38,484 bases of DNA from assembly GCA_016214025.1 (NCBI GenBank), contig JACRPH010000010.1, positions 1-38,484 of the forward strand. The letters are read 5' to 3'. Within the stretch, counting starts at the first letter, position 1; each line of letters begins with the position of its first letter. Below are positions 8,955 to 18,987 of the stretch, piece after piece. Made by a program: the position numbers and the translations under genes. The stretch is from Candidatus Woesearchaeota archaeon (GTDB taxonomy: Archaea > Nanobdellota > Nanobdellia > Woesearchaeales > GW2011-AR9). The notes beneath the pieces were generated by a model that made no database searches, had not been told where the DNA came from, and saw only the letters and a program-made list of their open reading frames with translations.

Positions 8955-9683
8955 TTATCTCCACTCATTAACCTTCTTCCGCATCTCTTTCAAATACTTC
9001 TCTACTTCTGAAGTAAACCCGGCTATGTCTTTTGAGGCAAACCCTTTATTTCGTAATCTAATCGCTTCATGAATGATATGTTGTTTATGCTTGCTGAGAT
9101 GTTTCTGCAATTTAACATAAGAAGGGTGAAATTTAAACTTCAAGTCATGTTCTGCTTCAACTCTAACTAATTGAATAATATTCTTGGGGTAATTTATTAA
9201 AGGATAAGTTTGTGCTCCTGCTCTAACTTTCTTCAAATCTTTGCCGAGAATTTTAATAAGCCACAATGCTTCTTTTTTTAGGGGCATCGGCTTGACAAAC
9301 CTAGTGTGCCTAAAATCAAACTTTTCTCCCCATAAATGTTTCCAGAAAGGAAATAGCTTAATCAATCTTTTCGGATGCAGAAATTTGGTTACCCCTTCTC
9401 TCTTTCCTCCTTGCAATGTCCTCAATGGAACTCCCCTAAACCGGCATTCAAAGCCGCCGCACAAAGTTTTTCTCTTCTTTTCAAAAATATGGTTGATTTT
9501 TTCTTCCTCTTTAAAATCAAAGTTATCCACAATTCCAAATAAATCAATATCACTATGCTTGGTGCGGTCTTTGCTGAGTATCGTTCCTGCAAGATATAGT
9601 GAAATTAAGCCTTTGTCTTTGAGTTGATTTACAGTAAATTTAGACACCTGATTAATGTGGTTTATTATTTGTTTCTGCTCCAT
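8955..9683 (-). CDS. Nucleotidyltransferase-domain protein
   Basis: ORF 242 aa; LAGTILSKDRTKHSDIDLFGIVD resembles the GSxxxGxxxxxSDIDL NTase motif. Confidence 0.75.
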   Translation of the reverse strand: MEQKQIINHINQVSKFTVNQLKDKGLISLYLAGTILSKDRTKHSDIDLFGIVDNFDFKEEEKINHIFEKKRKTLCGGFECRFRGVPLRTLQGGKREGVTKFLHPKRLIKLFPFWKHLWGEKFDFRHTRFVKPMPLKKEALWLIKILGKDLKKVRAGAQTYPLINYPKNIIQLVRVEAEHDLKFKFHPSYVKLQKHLSKHKQHIIHEAIRLRNKGFASKDIAGFTSEVEKYLKEMRKKVNEWR

Positions 9684-9786
9684 AACATGCTTAAACTAAA
9701 CCCCCTTTATTAATCTTATTCACTACTCTCCCGCAAATTCATGCCACCGCAACCTTTATAACCGTTTTGTTTTTCTCTAATAAACC

Positions 9787-11436
9787 ATGGCAGAAGAGAA
9801 CGGCAATGGACAGCGCAAAACCGCAGAAGAATTGGCCAAGAAACAGCGAGATATAAGTATAGCTGAATTCTTCGAGAAAAACCGCCATCTGTTAGGCTTT
9901 GATAATCCCCGAAAAGCACTTTTAACTGCAGTAAAAGAAGCAGTGGATAATTCTCTTGATGCCTGCGAGGAAGCCAGAATACTGCCGGAAATAAATATAG
10001 AACTAATCCAGCTTTCTGAAACCCGATTCCGAGTAATTGTTGAAGACAACGGTCCCGGAATTGTGAAAGAGCAACTGCCTAAAATATTTGCCAAATTATT
10101 ATATGGCTCTAAGTTTTTCAAACTAGCAGAATCGCGCGGTCAGCAGGGCATTGGTATATCTGCTACCGTTCTCTACGGACAATTAACTACCGGAAAGCCG
10201 GCTACCATCTTGTCCAAAACCGGCCCCAATCGAAAAGCCATTCAGATGAAGTTGAAGATTAACACCGAAAAAAATTCTCCGGATGTGGAAGAAGAGCAGC
10301 AGATAGATTGGGATGAAAAACAGCACGGCACCAGAATTGAAGTAGATTTAGAAGGCAGCTACATAAAAGGCCGCCAATCCGTAGATGAATACCTGAAAGA
10401 AACGGCTATCATCAATCCTCATGTCACTATTATCTACACTAATCCCGAAGCAAACCAAGTAATATATTCCCGGGCTACGGATAAATTACCTCCTGAGCCT
10501 AAAGAAATTCAGCCCCACCCTTATGGTGTGGAACTGGGAAGATTAATTAAAATGCTGGAGAATACTGAATGCAGGACTTTGCAGCAATTTCTTACTACTG
10601 AATTCTGCCGTGTAAGTCCAAACACGGCTAAAGAGATCTGTGAAAATTCAGCATTGCTGCCTAATACTAAACCACGGGATTTTACGCGGGAAATGACTGA
10701 ACAATTGTATAATGGGATTCAAAAAACCAAAATCATGTCTCCCCCTACTGACTGCCTAAGTCCGATTGGAGAAGATTTAATTGAGAAAAGCTTGAAAAAA
10801 GAGATTAATGCGGAGTTTTATACTGCGGTTTCTCGTCCAGTGTCCGTTTATCGGGGAAATCCTTTCCAAGTTGAAATAGGAATTGCCTACGGCGGAACTC
10901 AACCTAAAGAAGAACAAGTTAATTTGTTAAGGTTTGCCAATCGCGTTCCATTGTTGTACCAGCAAGGCGCATGCGCTTTTACTAAATCAGTAATTGCTAC
11001 GAGCTGGAAGTCGTATGGGCTGCAGCAGAGCAACGGTGCAATTCCCATCGGCCCAGTAACCATCTTGATGCACATCGCTTCAGTATGGGTGCCATTTACT
11101 TCTGAATCTAAAGAGGCTCTGGCCCATTATCCTGAAATTATCAAAGAAATAAAATTAGCGCTGCAGGAAGCAGGAAGAAAATTGCAATCGTATGTGCACA
11201 AAAAAGTAAAAGTGCAAAACCAATTAGAGCGAGCAAATATGTTCGACAGTTATATTCCCGAAGTTGCCGATGCGCTTTCCAGATTAACCGGAGAGAATAA
11301 GGAAGCGCTGATAAAAAAACTTAAAGACATGATTAAGAAAGAAGAGATACAGAATGTCATCCATAACATGGAATCATTGAAAGGGGAAGTGGAAGAAGAA
11401 ACTAAGCTGGCGGAAAAACAAGAGGATGAAGATTAA
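9787..11436 (+). CDS. top6B: DNA topoisomerase VI subunit B
   Basis: GHKL motifs AVKEAVDNSLDACEEA, VEDNGPGI and GQQGIGISAT; immediately followed by top6A. Confidence 0.97.
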   Translation: MAEENGNGQRKTAEELAKKQRDISIAEFFEKNRHLLGFDNPRKALLTAVKEAVDNSLDACEEARILPEINIELIQLSETRFRVIVEDNGPGIVKEQLPKIFAKLLYGSKFFKLAESRGQQGIGISATVLYGQLTTGKPATILSKTGPNRKAIQMKLKINTEKNSPDVEEEQQIDWDEKQHGTRIEVDLEGSYIKGRQSVDEYLKETAIINPHVTIIYTNPEANQVIYSRATDKLPPEPKEIQPHPYGVELGRLIKMLENTECRTLQQFLTTEFCRVSPNTAKEICENSALLPNTKPRDFTREMTEQLYNGIQKTKIMSPPTDCLSPIGEDLIEKSLKKEINAEFYTAVSRPVSVYRGNPFQVEIGIAYGGTQPKEEQVNLLRFANRVPLLYQQGACAFTKSVIATSWKSYGLQQSNGAIPIGPVTILMHIASVWVPFTSESKEALAHYPEIIKEIKLALQEAGRKLQSYVHKKVKVQNQLERANMFDSYIPEVADALSRLTGENKEALIKKLKDMIKKEEIQNVIHNMESLKGEVEEETKLAEKQEDED

Positions 11437-12609
11437 ATGGCTAAAGAAGATCACAAAAAGTCAGAACAAAGTAAATCCGGACAAAAAAAGTTAAGCGACC
11501 ATGAGTGCGAGGGATGCAAGCTTAATTCTACTAAACAAACTCCCTATAATGAATTGATCTCCTTAGGAAAATCAGTAGTTCAGGACATCAACAAAGGCAA
11601 AAATCCCAAGATTGAGCTTTCTGTACGCGGGTTAAGTAATGTTTTTTATGACAAAGAAGCCAAGACGCTGGCGTTAGGGGATAAAACGGCGCAGAGATTC
11701 TTTTTTAATGTGGCGCACACCAAAAAATTCCTGCAGACGATAGAAGTGGCTTCCATCTGCAAGAATCTCCTGGATTCGATGAAGCACGCCAGCTTAAGAG
11801 ATGTATTTTATATGGCCAAAAGAACTATTCCCAATACTAAGATTAACATTGTGGACGACCAGAAAGAAACTGATAAGGCTATCGAGGATTTAGAGATAAT
11901 TACAGATTTCTCCCGCGAGTGCCTGCATGTGAATGCTAACAAGATGGGCAGTGTAGCCGGAAAAGTGATAATTGAGGATTCTGGAGATACCATTGACTGG
12001 TCGAAATTAGGTAGCGGGGGCTGGAGCATCCCCAGTAACGTAGAAGAGATTAAGTTCAAGAAAGTTGATGCTAAGTATGTGGTGTACATGGAGAAAGCAG
12101 CAGTGTGGGAAAGATTGCATGAAGATAGGTTCTGGAACAAGCAGAATTGCATCATCATGTCTTCACAGGGGCAGACCACCAGGGGAATTAGAAGGCTGTT
12201 GCAGAGGTTGAGTGTAGAGCATGATTTGCCTATCTTGGTTCTGACTGATTTTGATAGTTGGGGACATTATATCTATTCAGTTATTAAATTTGGTTCAATC
12301 AGTTTGGCGCATATGGCGGAGGAAATGGCAATTCCCAAAGCTAAGTTTTTAGGAATAAGAGCTGGGGACATAGAAAAATATGGGCTTCAGAAACACTTTA
12401 TTAAATTGAATGAGCAGGATATCGCCAGATTAAAGCAGCTTTCTGAGTATGAATGGTTTAAGAACAGCAAGCAATGGCAGCAGGAGTTCAAAATGATGAA
12501 ACAGTTTGGAGCTAAGGCTGAAATTCAGGCTTTATCTGCAAGAGGGATTAGTTTTATTTCTGATAAATACCTGCCAGAAAAGATTAAGAATCAGGATTGG
12601 ATTGAGTGA
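11437..12609 (+). CDS. top6A: DNA topoisomerase VI subunit A (Spo11-like)
   Basis: SLRDVFYMAKRT (catalytic Tyr region) and toprim LPILVLTDFDSWGHYIYSVIKFGS. Confidence 0.97.
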   Translation: MAKEDHKKSEQSKSGQKKLSDHECEGCKLNSTKQTPYNELISLGKSVVQDINKGKNPKIELSVRGLSNVFYDKEAKTLALGDKTAQRFFFNVAHTKKFLQTIEVASICKNLLDSMKHASLRDVFYMAKRTIPNTKINIVDDQKETDKAIEDLEIITDFSRECLHVNANKMGSVAGKVIIEDSGDTIDWSKLGSGGWSIPSNVEEIKFKKVDAKYVVYMEKAAVWERLHEDRFWNKQNCIIMSSQGQTTRGIRRLLQRLSVEHDLPILVLTDFDSWGHYIYSVIKFGSISLAHMAEEMAIPKAKFLGIRAGDIEKYGLQKHFIKLNEQDIARLKQLSEYEWFKNSKQWQQEFKMMKQFGAKAEIQALSARGISFISDKYLPEKIKNQDWIE

Positions 12610-12730
12610 ATTTTGCTAATTTTCCACAAAAGCAGGGAATCAGGCCCGATGCTGGAGAAATTGGACCTTATGAGAGCAACGCTGATTTCTGTAATGGCCC
12701 AGTAACGTGTATTGTGTTCGGAAAATATCT

Positions 12731-13267
12731 TTACCCTTCTCCCAGATACCCTTTATACGCATACTTCTTGCTCTGCATATCAAAGTAAGTCTTGATGATA
12801 GCCTGCAAGTCCCAGCTGCGGTAATAGGCTTGGTCAAGATAAACAGACATATCACGATCCATCCATTGGTTGTATAACTTACCTAACCCTTTTCCAATCA
12901 TCCCTCCTTTTTTGAACTTTTCTTGCCAATCAAACAATACTTTAGTATCCAGCCAGATATATATCCGAGCATTAGAAAGGCTCTTTTTCTTTCCATTCAC
13001 CTCGACTTCTACTTCCAATAAGTCCCATACGTGAACCGTAACTAAGATTTCATAACGGATATATTCACTTATGTTTTTATGCAGCATCCACTTGTGCTCG
13101 GTTTCGGCACCTTTAGGAGAAGGCACTTTATGCTTATACTCCCATTCATGCCACATAAAGCCATAATTCTTAGCCCAATCGATTATAGCTGCAAATAGCC
13201 CATCAAAGTCAAACAGCCCGGTGTACTGTAAAGTTATGCGTGGCAACGGCTCTTCATTCCCAACCAT
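12731..13267 (-). CDS. Hypothetical protein
   Basis: ORF 178 aa with coherent composition in a gene-sized gap; no family recognised. Confidence 0.7.
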   Translation of the reverse strand: MVGNEEPLPRITLQYTGLFDFDGLFAAIIDWAKNYGFMWHEWEYKHKVPSPKGAETEHKWMLHKNISEYIRYEILVTVHVWDLLEVEVEVNGKKKSLSNARIYIWLDTKVLFDWQEKFKKGGMIGKGLGKLYNQWMDRDMSVYLDQAYYRSWDLQAIIKTYFDMQSKKYAYKGYLGEG

Positions 13268-13367
13268 AAGCCCAAGTAAAACAAAAGAGGTTATAAATCT
13301 TACTGCTGAGTATATAAATTAAAAGACGATAGGTTTATAACTTTAATGCTTAGAATATTGCTTTAAC

Positions 13368-15062
13368 ATGGCTGCGTTTTACTCCGAGCTTATCTCTGCA
13401 CTTAAACACCGCCAGCTCTCTGCTAAACAATACGATAAATTAAAGCTAGAATTGGTTCAAAAACATAAACTAAACCAAGTTCCCACCAATATAGATGTTT
13501 TACTGCACTGCACCCCCCCAGATTTTCCTAAATTAATACCTAAGCTTCTCAGCAAGCCCCAGCGCACTATTTCAGGAGTGGCTCCGGTAGCGATTATGAC
13601 TAAGCCGTTTCCCTGTCCGCATGGAAGATGCATCATGTGCCCCGGTGGCGTGGATAGTGTGTTTGGTGATGTCCCTCAATCTTACACCGGCAGAGAGCCG
13701 GCGACTATGCGAGGAATAAGAAACAACTTTGACCCATATTTACAGGTATTCAACCGCCTGGAGCAATATGTCCTGCAAGGACACAATTGTGATAAGGTAG
13801 AATTAATTATTATGGGGGGCACTTTTCCCAGCTTTCCGCAGGAATATCAAGAAGAATTTGTTAAATATGGATTTAAAGCGATGAATGACTTTTCTAAGAT
13901 GTTTTACGATAAACATAGAACACTCAACCTGGTCAAATTCAAACGCTTCTTTGAGCTTCCGACAGATGTTGATGACGAATTACGTGTAAAAAGAATACAG
14001 GAAAAGCTACTTGAGATTAAAAAGAAGTGCACCTTAGAACAGCAACAGCACATAAATGAAACGGCTAAGATTAGATGCGTCGCTTTATGCATCGAAACTC
14101 GCCCAGATTACGGAACTTTGAAAGAAGGAAATGAAATGCTAAGATTGGGCTGTACCCGAGTAGAATTAGGAATACAAAGTGTGTATGATGAAGTGTTAAA
14201 GAAAATAGAACGCGGGCATACTACTGCTGATACTAAAAATTCAATTCGAATCCTGCGCGATTTGGGATTTAAAGTGGCAGCACATTACATGCCCGGGTTA
14301 CCGGATAATAATTTTAAGAGGATCAGTTACCGCAAAGATTTAGCCGGAATGAAACAGTTGTTTTCTGATTCCGATTACAAGCCAGATATGCTGAAGCTCT
14401 ATCCGTGCATGGTCTCACGCGGAACTAAATTATACTCGTATTACAAGAAAAAGAAATTTATTCCTTTAAACGCGAAGGAAGCAGCTAAATTATTGGTGGA
14501 ATTTAAGAAAAGCGTGCCAGAATATTGCCGCATAATGCGCATCCAACGTGATATTCCTACTGCCCAGATGACTGCCGGAGTGGAGATGACTAATTTACGG
14601 CAGTATATGGCTCAGAATTATGAAGTAACTTGTAAGTGCATCCGGTGCCGGGAGCCAAAAGGAAGAGAAGTTGAATGGAAGAAAGTAAGATTAAGTCTAA
14701 TAAAGTATACTGCTTCGCAGGGAAAAGAGTTTTTTATCTCTGCAGAAGATACTGAGAAAAATTTGCTCATTGGATTTATCAGAATGCGTTTTCCATCGCA
14801 AGTTCTGCGGCCGGAGATTACTAAAAACAGCGCTTTGATACGAGAACTGCATGTTTACGGCACGGCTACGGGTATTGGAGATGAAGGAAAGGTGCAACAC
14901 CGCGGCTGGGGGAAGAAGCTGATGCAAAAAGCGGAAGAAATTGCTAAGAGAGCAGGAAAAGATAAAATGGTGGTTATCTCCGGAGTAGGAGCAAGGGAGT
15001 ATTACCGTAAGTTGGGGTATAAGCTGGAAGGGGTGTATATGGTCAAAAAGCTTTATAAATAA
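13368..15062 (+). CDS. elp3: Elp3-family tRNA uridine(34) acetyltransferase (radical SAM + GNAT)
   Basis: PFPCPHGRCIMCPGGV cluster motif, YMPGLPD, C-terminal GNAT QHRGWGKKLMQKAEEIA. Confidence 0.95.
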   Translation: MAAFYSELISALKHRQLSAKQYDKLKLELVQKHKLNQVPTNIDVLLHCTPPDFPKLIPKLLSKPQRTISGVAPVAIMTKPFPCPHGRCIMCPGGVDSVFGDVPQSYTGREPATMRGIRNNFDPYLQVFNRLEQYVLQGHNCDKVELIIMGGTFPSFPQEYQEEFVKYGFKAMNDFSKMFYDKHRTLNLVKFKRFFELPTDVDDELRVKRIQEKLLEIKKKCTLEQQQHINETAKIRCVALCIETRPDYGTLKEGNEMLRLGCTRVELGIQSVYDEVLKKIERGHTTADTKNSIRILRDLGFKVAAHYMPGLPDNNFKRISYRKDLAGMKQLFSDSDYKPDMLKLYPCMVSRGTKLYSYYKKKKFIPLNAKEAAKLLVEFKKSVPEYCRIMRIQRDIPTAQMTAGVEMTNLRQYMAQNYEVTCKCIRCREPKGREVEWKKVRLSLIKYTASQGKEFFISAEDTEKNLLIGFIRMRFPSQVLRPEITKNSALIRELHVYGTATGIGDEGKVQHRGWGKKLMQKAEEIAKRAGKDKMVVISGVGAREYYRKLGYKLEGVYMVKKLYK

Positions 15063-15084
15063 TCGTTGAAACACTAATCTCACC

Positions 15085-15225
15085 ATGAAAAAGATGCACA
15101 GCCGTACCAAAAGAAAATTCAGGTTAGGAGCAGTAGTCAGCGGAACTAAAGCCCTTCGTGAAATCAGAAGAAAAGCTAACTCCAGGCTGCAACGAAGTGT
15201 GAGAGCAACCAAAACCGCAAAGTAA
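15085..15225 (+). CDS. Very small, highly basic protein (46 aa)
   Basis: ATG at 15085 to TAA at 15225: MKKMHSRTKRKFRLGAVVSGTKALREIRRKANSRLQRSVRATKTAK; fits between elp3 and dphB; not in the ORF track because of length. Confidence 0.55.
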   Translation: MKKMHSRTKRKFRLGAVVSGTKALREIRRKANSRLQRSVRATKTAK

Positions 15226-15237
15226 GGTCCTATTCTT

Positions 15238-15996
15238 ATGGTTTTATACTTAATTGGCCTGGGTTTGAATGACGAGAAGGACATCACCTTCAAAGGGCTG
15301 GAAGCAGTTAAAAAGTGTGCTCAGGTCTATTTAGAAAATTACACATCATTCTTGCAATGTTCTGTCCAAGAATTAGAAAAATTCTACGGGAAGAAAATTA
15401 CTCTGGCTGATCGGGAGATGTCTGAACAAGGAGCAGAAAAGATAGTAGATGAAGCTAAGAGCAAAGATGTAGCATTTTTAATCATCGGCGACCCCTTTTC
15501 AGCTACTACTCACACTGAAATTTTCCGTTTGGCTAAAGAGAAGAAAGTTCCAGTAAAAATAATCCACAATGCTTCGGTTCTAACTGCTATCGGAATCACC
15601 GGATTGCAATTGTACAAATTCGGAAAAACTACCTCGATCCCTTTCCCAGAAGAGCATCCCTGCCTGGAAACACCTTATACTGTGCTAAAAGACAACCTGA
15701 AATTAGGATTGCATACGCTTATGCTTCTAGATCTTAGGCCTGCTGAAAATAAATATCTAAGCATCAACAAAGCGTTAGAAGTATTGGAAGAGATTGAAGC
15801 CAGAAAGAAAAGCAAGCTCATAACTTCAGACTTATTAGTGGTTGGATGTGCCCGCTTAGGTAGCGACGATTTTATAATAAAATATGGAAGAGTTTCTGAA
15901 CTGAAGAAAATTGATTTTGGGAAACCGCCATACTGCCTCGTCATTCCGGGAAAGCTGCATTTCGCTGAAGAAGAGGTGCTGGAAGGGTGGAAGTAG
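15238..15996 (+). CDS. dphB: Diphthine synthase
   Basis: MVLYLIGLGLNDEKDITFKGLEAVKKC..VYLENYTS, FLIIGDPFSATTH, IHNASVLTAIGITGLQLYKFGKTTSIPF. Confidence 0.96.
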   Translation: MVLYLIGLGLNDEKDITFKGLEAVKKCAQVYLENYTSFLQCSVQELEKFYGKKITLADREMSEQGAEKIVDEAKSKDVAFLIIGDPFSATTHTEIFRLAKEKKVPVKIIHNASVLTAIGITGLQLYKFGKTTSIPFPEEHPCLETPYTVLKDNLKLGLHTLMLLDLRPAENKYLSINKALEVLEEIEARKKSKLITSDLLVVGCARLGSDDFIIKYGRVSELKKIDFGKPPYCLVIPGKLHFAEEEVLEGWK

Positions 15997-16171
15997 TTTG
16001 TTGAGTATACGTCAAAGAAGCAGAGAAACATTGCGGCGATTAAAGAGATGGTAAAATCAGAAAAGAATTCTCCCACCCCTACACTTTGTGAAAAACAGTA
16101 AACCACTGAATCTGCAGGGGTAAACATATTTATATACTTCTATATTTTTGTCAGTAAAAGAGGTAGATAGT

Positions 16172-17899
16172 ATGAAAAATCTCGAAATCGCCCAGCTCCT
16201 GTACCACATCGCGGATATGCTGGAATTACAGGAAGTGCCGTTCAAGCCGCAGGCATATCGGAATGCTGCCCGAAGCATTGAAACGCTGGCTGAGGATATT
16301 AAAGCTGTTGCTGAAAAAGGAGAGCTGAATAAAATCCATGGAGTAGGAGAACATATTGCCGAGAAGATAAAAGAAATTCTGGATACGGGCAAACTGTTAT
16401 ATTATGAGAAGCTCAAGAAAGAAGTGGGGATGGATTTAGAGCAATTATTGCGCATTCCTTCTCTGGGGCCTAAAAGAGTAAAGCTGCTGAATAAAGAGCT
16501 AGGAATAAAAGATGTAGCCGGCTTGGAAAAAGCCATTAAATCTGGAAAGCTAAGAACAATCCGCGGCTTTGGCGAAGAATTAGAGCAGACTTTATTGCGA
16601 GGCATAGAATTACTTAAATCACACCCTCATCGTTTTCCTTACGCTCAGGCTCTGCCCATTGTTAATGAAATTCTTAGCATCTTCAAGAAATCCGAAACCG
16701 TACAACAGATAGAAATTGCCGGCTCGTTTAGAAGAGGAAAAGAAACTGTAGGCGATTTAGATTTTCTTGCCGTTTCCAAAACTCCGGAGAAAGTGATGCA
16801 ACTCTTCACCTCGCTTCCGGACGTGAAAGAAGTCCTGGCAAAAGGAGCCACTAAAAGTGCCGTTAGGCTGGGCAATGGATTGCAGATGGATCTTCGCGTG
16901 GTAAAAGAAAAAGAGTTCGGCTCAGCGTTATTATATTTCATCGGCAATAAAGAGCATAATATTGAACTTAGAAAACTGGCCCTTTCTAAAGGATATACAC
17001 TTAGTGAGTATGGCTTGTTTAAGTTGAAAGGAAAGAAAAAGATAAAAGACAAAAATTGGGTTGCTGGAAGAACGGAAGAGGAGGTGTACAAAAAATTAGG
17101 GATGGAGCATATTCCTCCTGAAATTAGAGGAAACCGGGGAGAGATTGAAGCAGCACTGAAGCATCAACTCCCTAAGTTAATTACTAATTCTGATTTGAAA
17201 GGGCTGTTCCACAATCATTCTACCTGGAGTGATGGAGATAATTCTCTGCTGGAGATGGCGCAGAGAGCGGAAGAGATGGGCTTTAAGTTTATTTCTTTCA
17301 ATGACCACTATTCTAGACTGGGCTTGCTTGACCCTCTCACGGAGAAACGTCTTTCCGGTTATCTTAAAGAAATAGAGAAAGTGCGCAAAAAAGTAGGAAT
17401 CAGAGTCTTTTCCGGGATTGAGATAGATATTCAGAAAGATGGCTCACTGCTGTTAGCCAGGAATAAGCTGAAAGAATTAGATATAGTGTTGGCTTCTATG
17501 CATACCTCTTTAGAAATGCCGGAGCCGGAAATGACTAAACGGGTTTGTTCTGCTTTAGAAAATTATCCCATTAACATCTTCGGCCATCCTACTTGCATCC
17601 GTTTTGGAGAGCGGGAGAGTATTGCATTGAATCTAGAGAAAGTATTTGAAACGGCAAAGAGAAATAAGGTGTTTATGGAGATTAACACTGCTCCCAACCG
17701 CATGGACTTGAATGGAACTAAGGTTCATGCCGCTTTACGGGCTGGATGTAAAGTAGCTATTGGCACCGATGCGCATCGGTTAAGCGGCTTGGAAACTTAT
17801 CCTTTAGGAATTCTTTGCGCTAGGCGGGGCTGGGCGGAGAAAAAGGATGTGGTGAATTGCTGGGAGTTGAAGAAAGTAGAAAAGGAGTTGGAGAGGTGA
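16172..17899 (+). CDS. polX: DNA polymerase X family protein with C-terminal PHP domain
   Basis: HhH N-terminus, NTase IAGSFRRGKETVGDLDFL, PHP LFHNHSTWSDGDNSL and GTDAHR. ATG 16172 preferred over the TTG at 16148 used in the track. Confidence 0.94.
   Translation: MKNLEIAQLLYHIADMLELQEVPFKPQAYRNAARSIETLAEDIKAVAEKGELNKIHGVGEHIAEKIKEILDTGKLLYYEKLKKEVGMDLEQLLRIPSLGPKRVKLLNKELGIKDVAGLEKAIKSGKLRTIRGFGEELEQTLLRGIELLKSHPHRFPYAQALPIVNEILSIFKKSETVQQIEIAGSFRRGKETVGDLDFLAVSKTPEKVMQLFTSLPDVKEVLAKGATKSAVRLGNGLQMDLRVVKEKEFGSALLYFIGNKEHNIELRKLALSKGYTLSEYGLFKLKGKKKIKDKNWVAGRTEEEVYKKLGMEHIPPEIRGNRGEIEAALKHQLPKLITNSDLKGLFHNHSTWSDGDNSLLEMAQRAEEMGFKFISFNDHYSRLGLLDPLTEKRLSGYLKEIEKVRKKVGIRVFSGIEIDIQKDGSLLLARNKLKELDIVLASMHTSLEMPEPEMTKRVCSALENYPINIFGHPTCIRFGERESIALNLEKVFETAKRNKVFMEINTAPNRMDLNGTKVHAALRAGCKVAIGTDAHRLSGLETYPLGILCARRGWAEKKDVVNCWELKKVEKELER
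17783..17856 (+). repeat. 74-bp exact direct repeat, copy 1 (inside polX 3' end)
   Basis: agcggcttggaaacttatcc...aaaaaggatgtggtgaa identical to 25324-25397 (offset 7541). Confidence 0.95.
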
Positions 17900-17923
17900 G
17901 AAATCTACTTTACAGTGGTAATT

Positions 17924-17933
17924 CTTATAAATA
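17924..17933 (+). promoter_or_regulatory. TATA box of the accessory operon
   Basis: cttataaata about 20-29 bp upstream of the ATG at 17953, compatible with a leaderless or nearly leaderless transcript. Confidence 0.5.
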
Positions 17934-17952
17934 CGCGGTCATTTAAGAGAGT

Positions 17953-18987
17953 ATGATCGCAAACTTCAATTCAGAGGTAGTAATAGGGAACGGCATACTC
18001 AAAACATACATAAGTGACCAATCATCTAGCAACTTTGTTCTAATTACAACTAAAACCCCTTATAAGTTATTTAGGAAATATTTTAAAGATGCAAATTACG
18101 CTAAAATAATCATCAAATCTAACGATATCTCTGAGATTAATGCTGTTGCAGATTCTTTTCGACCCCGTAAATTTCAGAGAGTCATAGCTTTTGGTTCTGG
18201 AACAACTATTGATTTTGCTAAAGCGTTATCATCTAAAATTGGAGGCTATTTAGTAGCAATTCCTACAATTTTGTCTTGCAATGCTTTTGCTACAAATAAA
18301 TCGGTAGTCAGAAGCAACAGCAAATTAGTTAGCATCACCTCTAAGACCCCTGATAAAGTCATTATAGATTTAGATATCATCAAACTATCACAAGAAAGAT
18401 ATAATTTTGCAGGTGTGGCAGATGTGTTATCAATATTTACAGCCTTATTTGACTGGAACCTTGCAGTTCAAAGTAAAATGGAAGATAAAAACCAACTCAT
18501 TGAGAATATTAGTCAGTCTCTCCTCGAATCTATGATGCAAAGAAGTAGTGAAATTTTTACTAAAAGGGATGTAGCATTAAAAAAACTAGCCCAAATGTTG
18601 TTAATTTCTGGATATGTTACTAATCTTTATGGTTCGGGAAGACCTGAAAGCGGGTCAGAACATATGTTTGCTAGAGCTATAGAGGAAAGCGGAAGATATT
18701 ATAAAAAAATGCTTCACGGAGAAGCTGTTCTTTTGGGAATATTGTTATGCTCAGAGTTGCAATGCCAAAAAAACGATTATTTCTATGATATTGCTACAAG
18801 GATTAATCTTTTAACTGTGCTTCAGGGAATAAGAATGGACCAGAAACAGATTGAGACATATTTACTAAAAGCAAGTAAAATTAGAAGAGATAGGTTTACA
18901 ATCTTCAATAAAATTAACTTATCACAAAAGATGGCCAACACTATTGTGACAAAAGTATTATCTAAACTTAAAAAATGGAAAATTTAA
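17953..18987 (+). CDS. Iron-containing dehydrogenase, glycerol-1-phosphate dehydrogenase/sugar-phosphate-cyclase superfamily
   Basis: IAFGSGTTIDFAKALSS, VAIPTILSCNAFATNKS, GSGRPESGSEHMFARAIE, MLHGEAVLLGIL. Confidence 0.82.
   Translation: MIANFNSEVVIGNGILKTYISDQSSSNFVLITTKTPYKLFRKYFKDANYAKIIIKSNDISEINAVADSFRPRKFQRVIAFGSGTTIDFAKALSSKIGGYLVAIPTILSCNAFATNKSVVRSNSKLVSITSKTPDKVIIDLDIIKLSQERYNFAGVADVLSIFTALFDWNLAVQSKMEDKNQLIENISQSLLESMMQRSSEIFTKRDVALKKLAQMLLISGYVTNLYGSGRPESGSEHMFARAIEESGRYYKKMLHGEAVLLGILLCSELQCQKNDYFYDIATRINLLTVLQGIRMDQKQIETYLLKASKIRRDRFTIFNKINLSQKMANTIVTKVLSKLKKWKI

Noticed and set aside
9241-9627. 128-aa plus-strand ORF antisense to the nucleotidyltransferase
   Set aside because: Shadow ORF; the minus-strand NTase has recognisable motifs.
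12606-12788. 60-aa ORF downstream of top6A
   Set aside because: Overlaps the 3' end of the better-supported minus-strand ORF 12731-13267 and shows no recognisable motif; left unassigned.
15994-16095. Pyrrolysine-type TAG recoding in dphB
   Set aside because: The canonical DphB C-terminus (LVIPGKLHFAEEEVLEGWK) is already complete; no pyl machinery in view.
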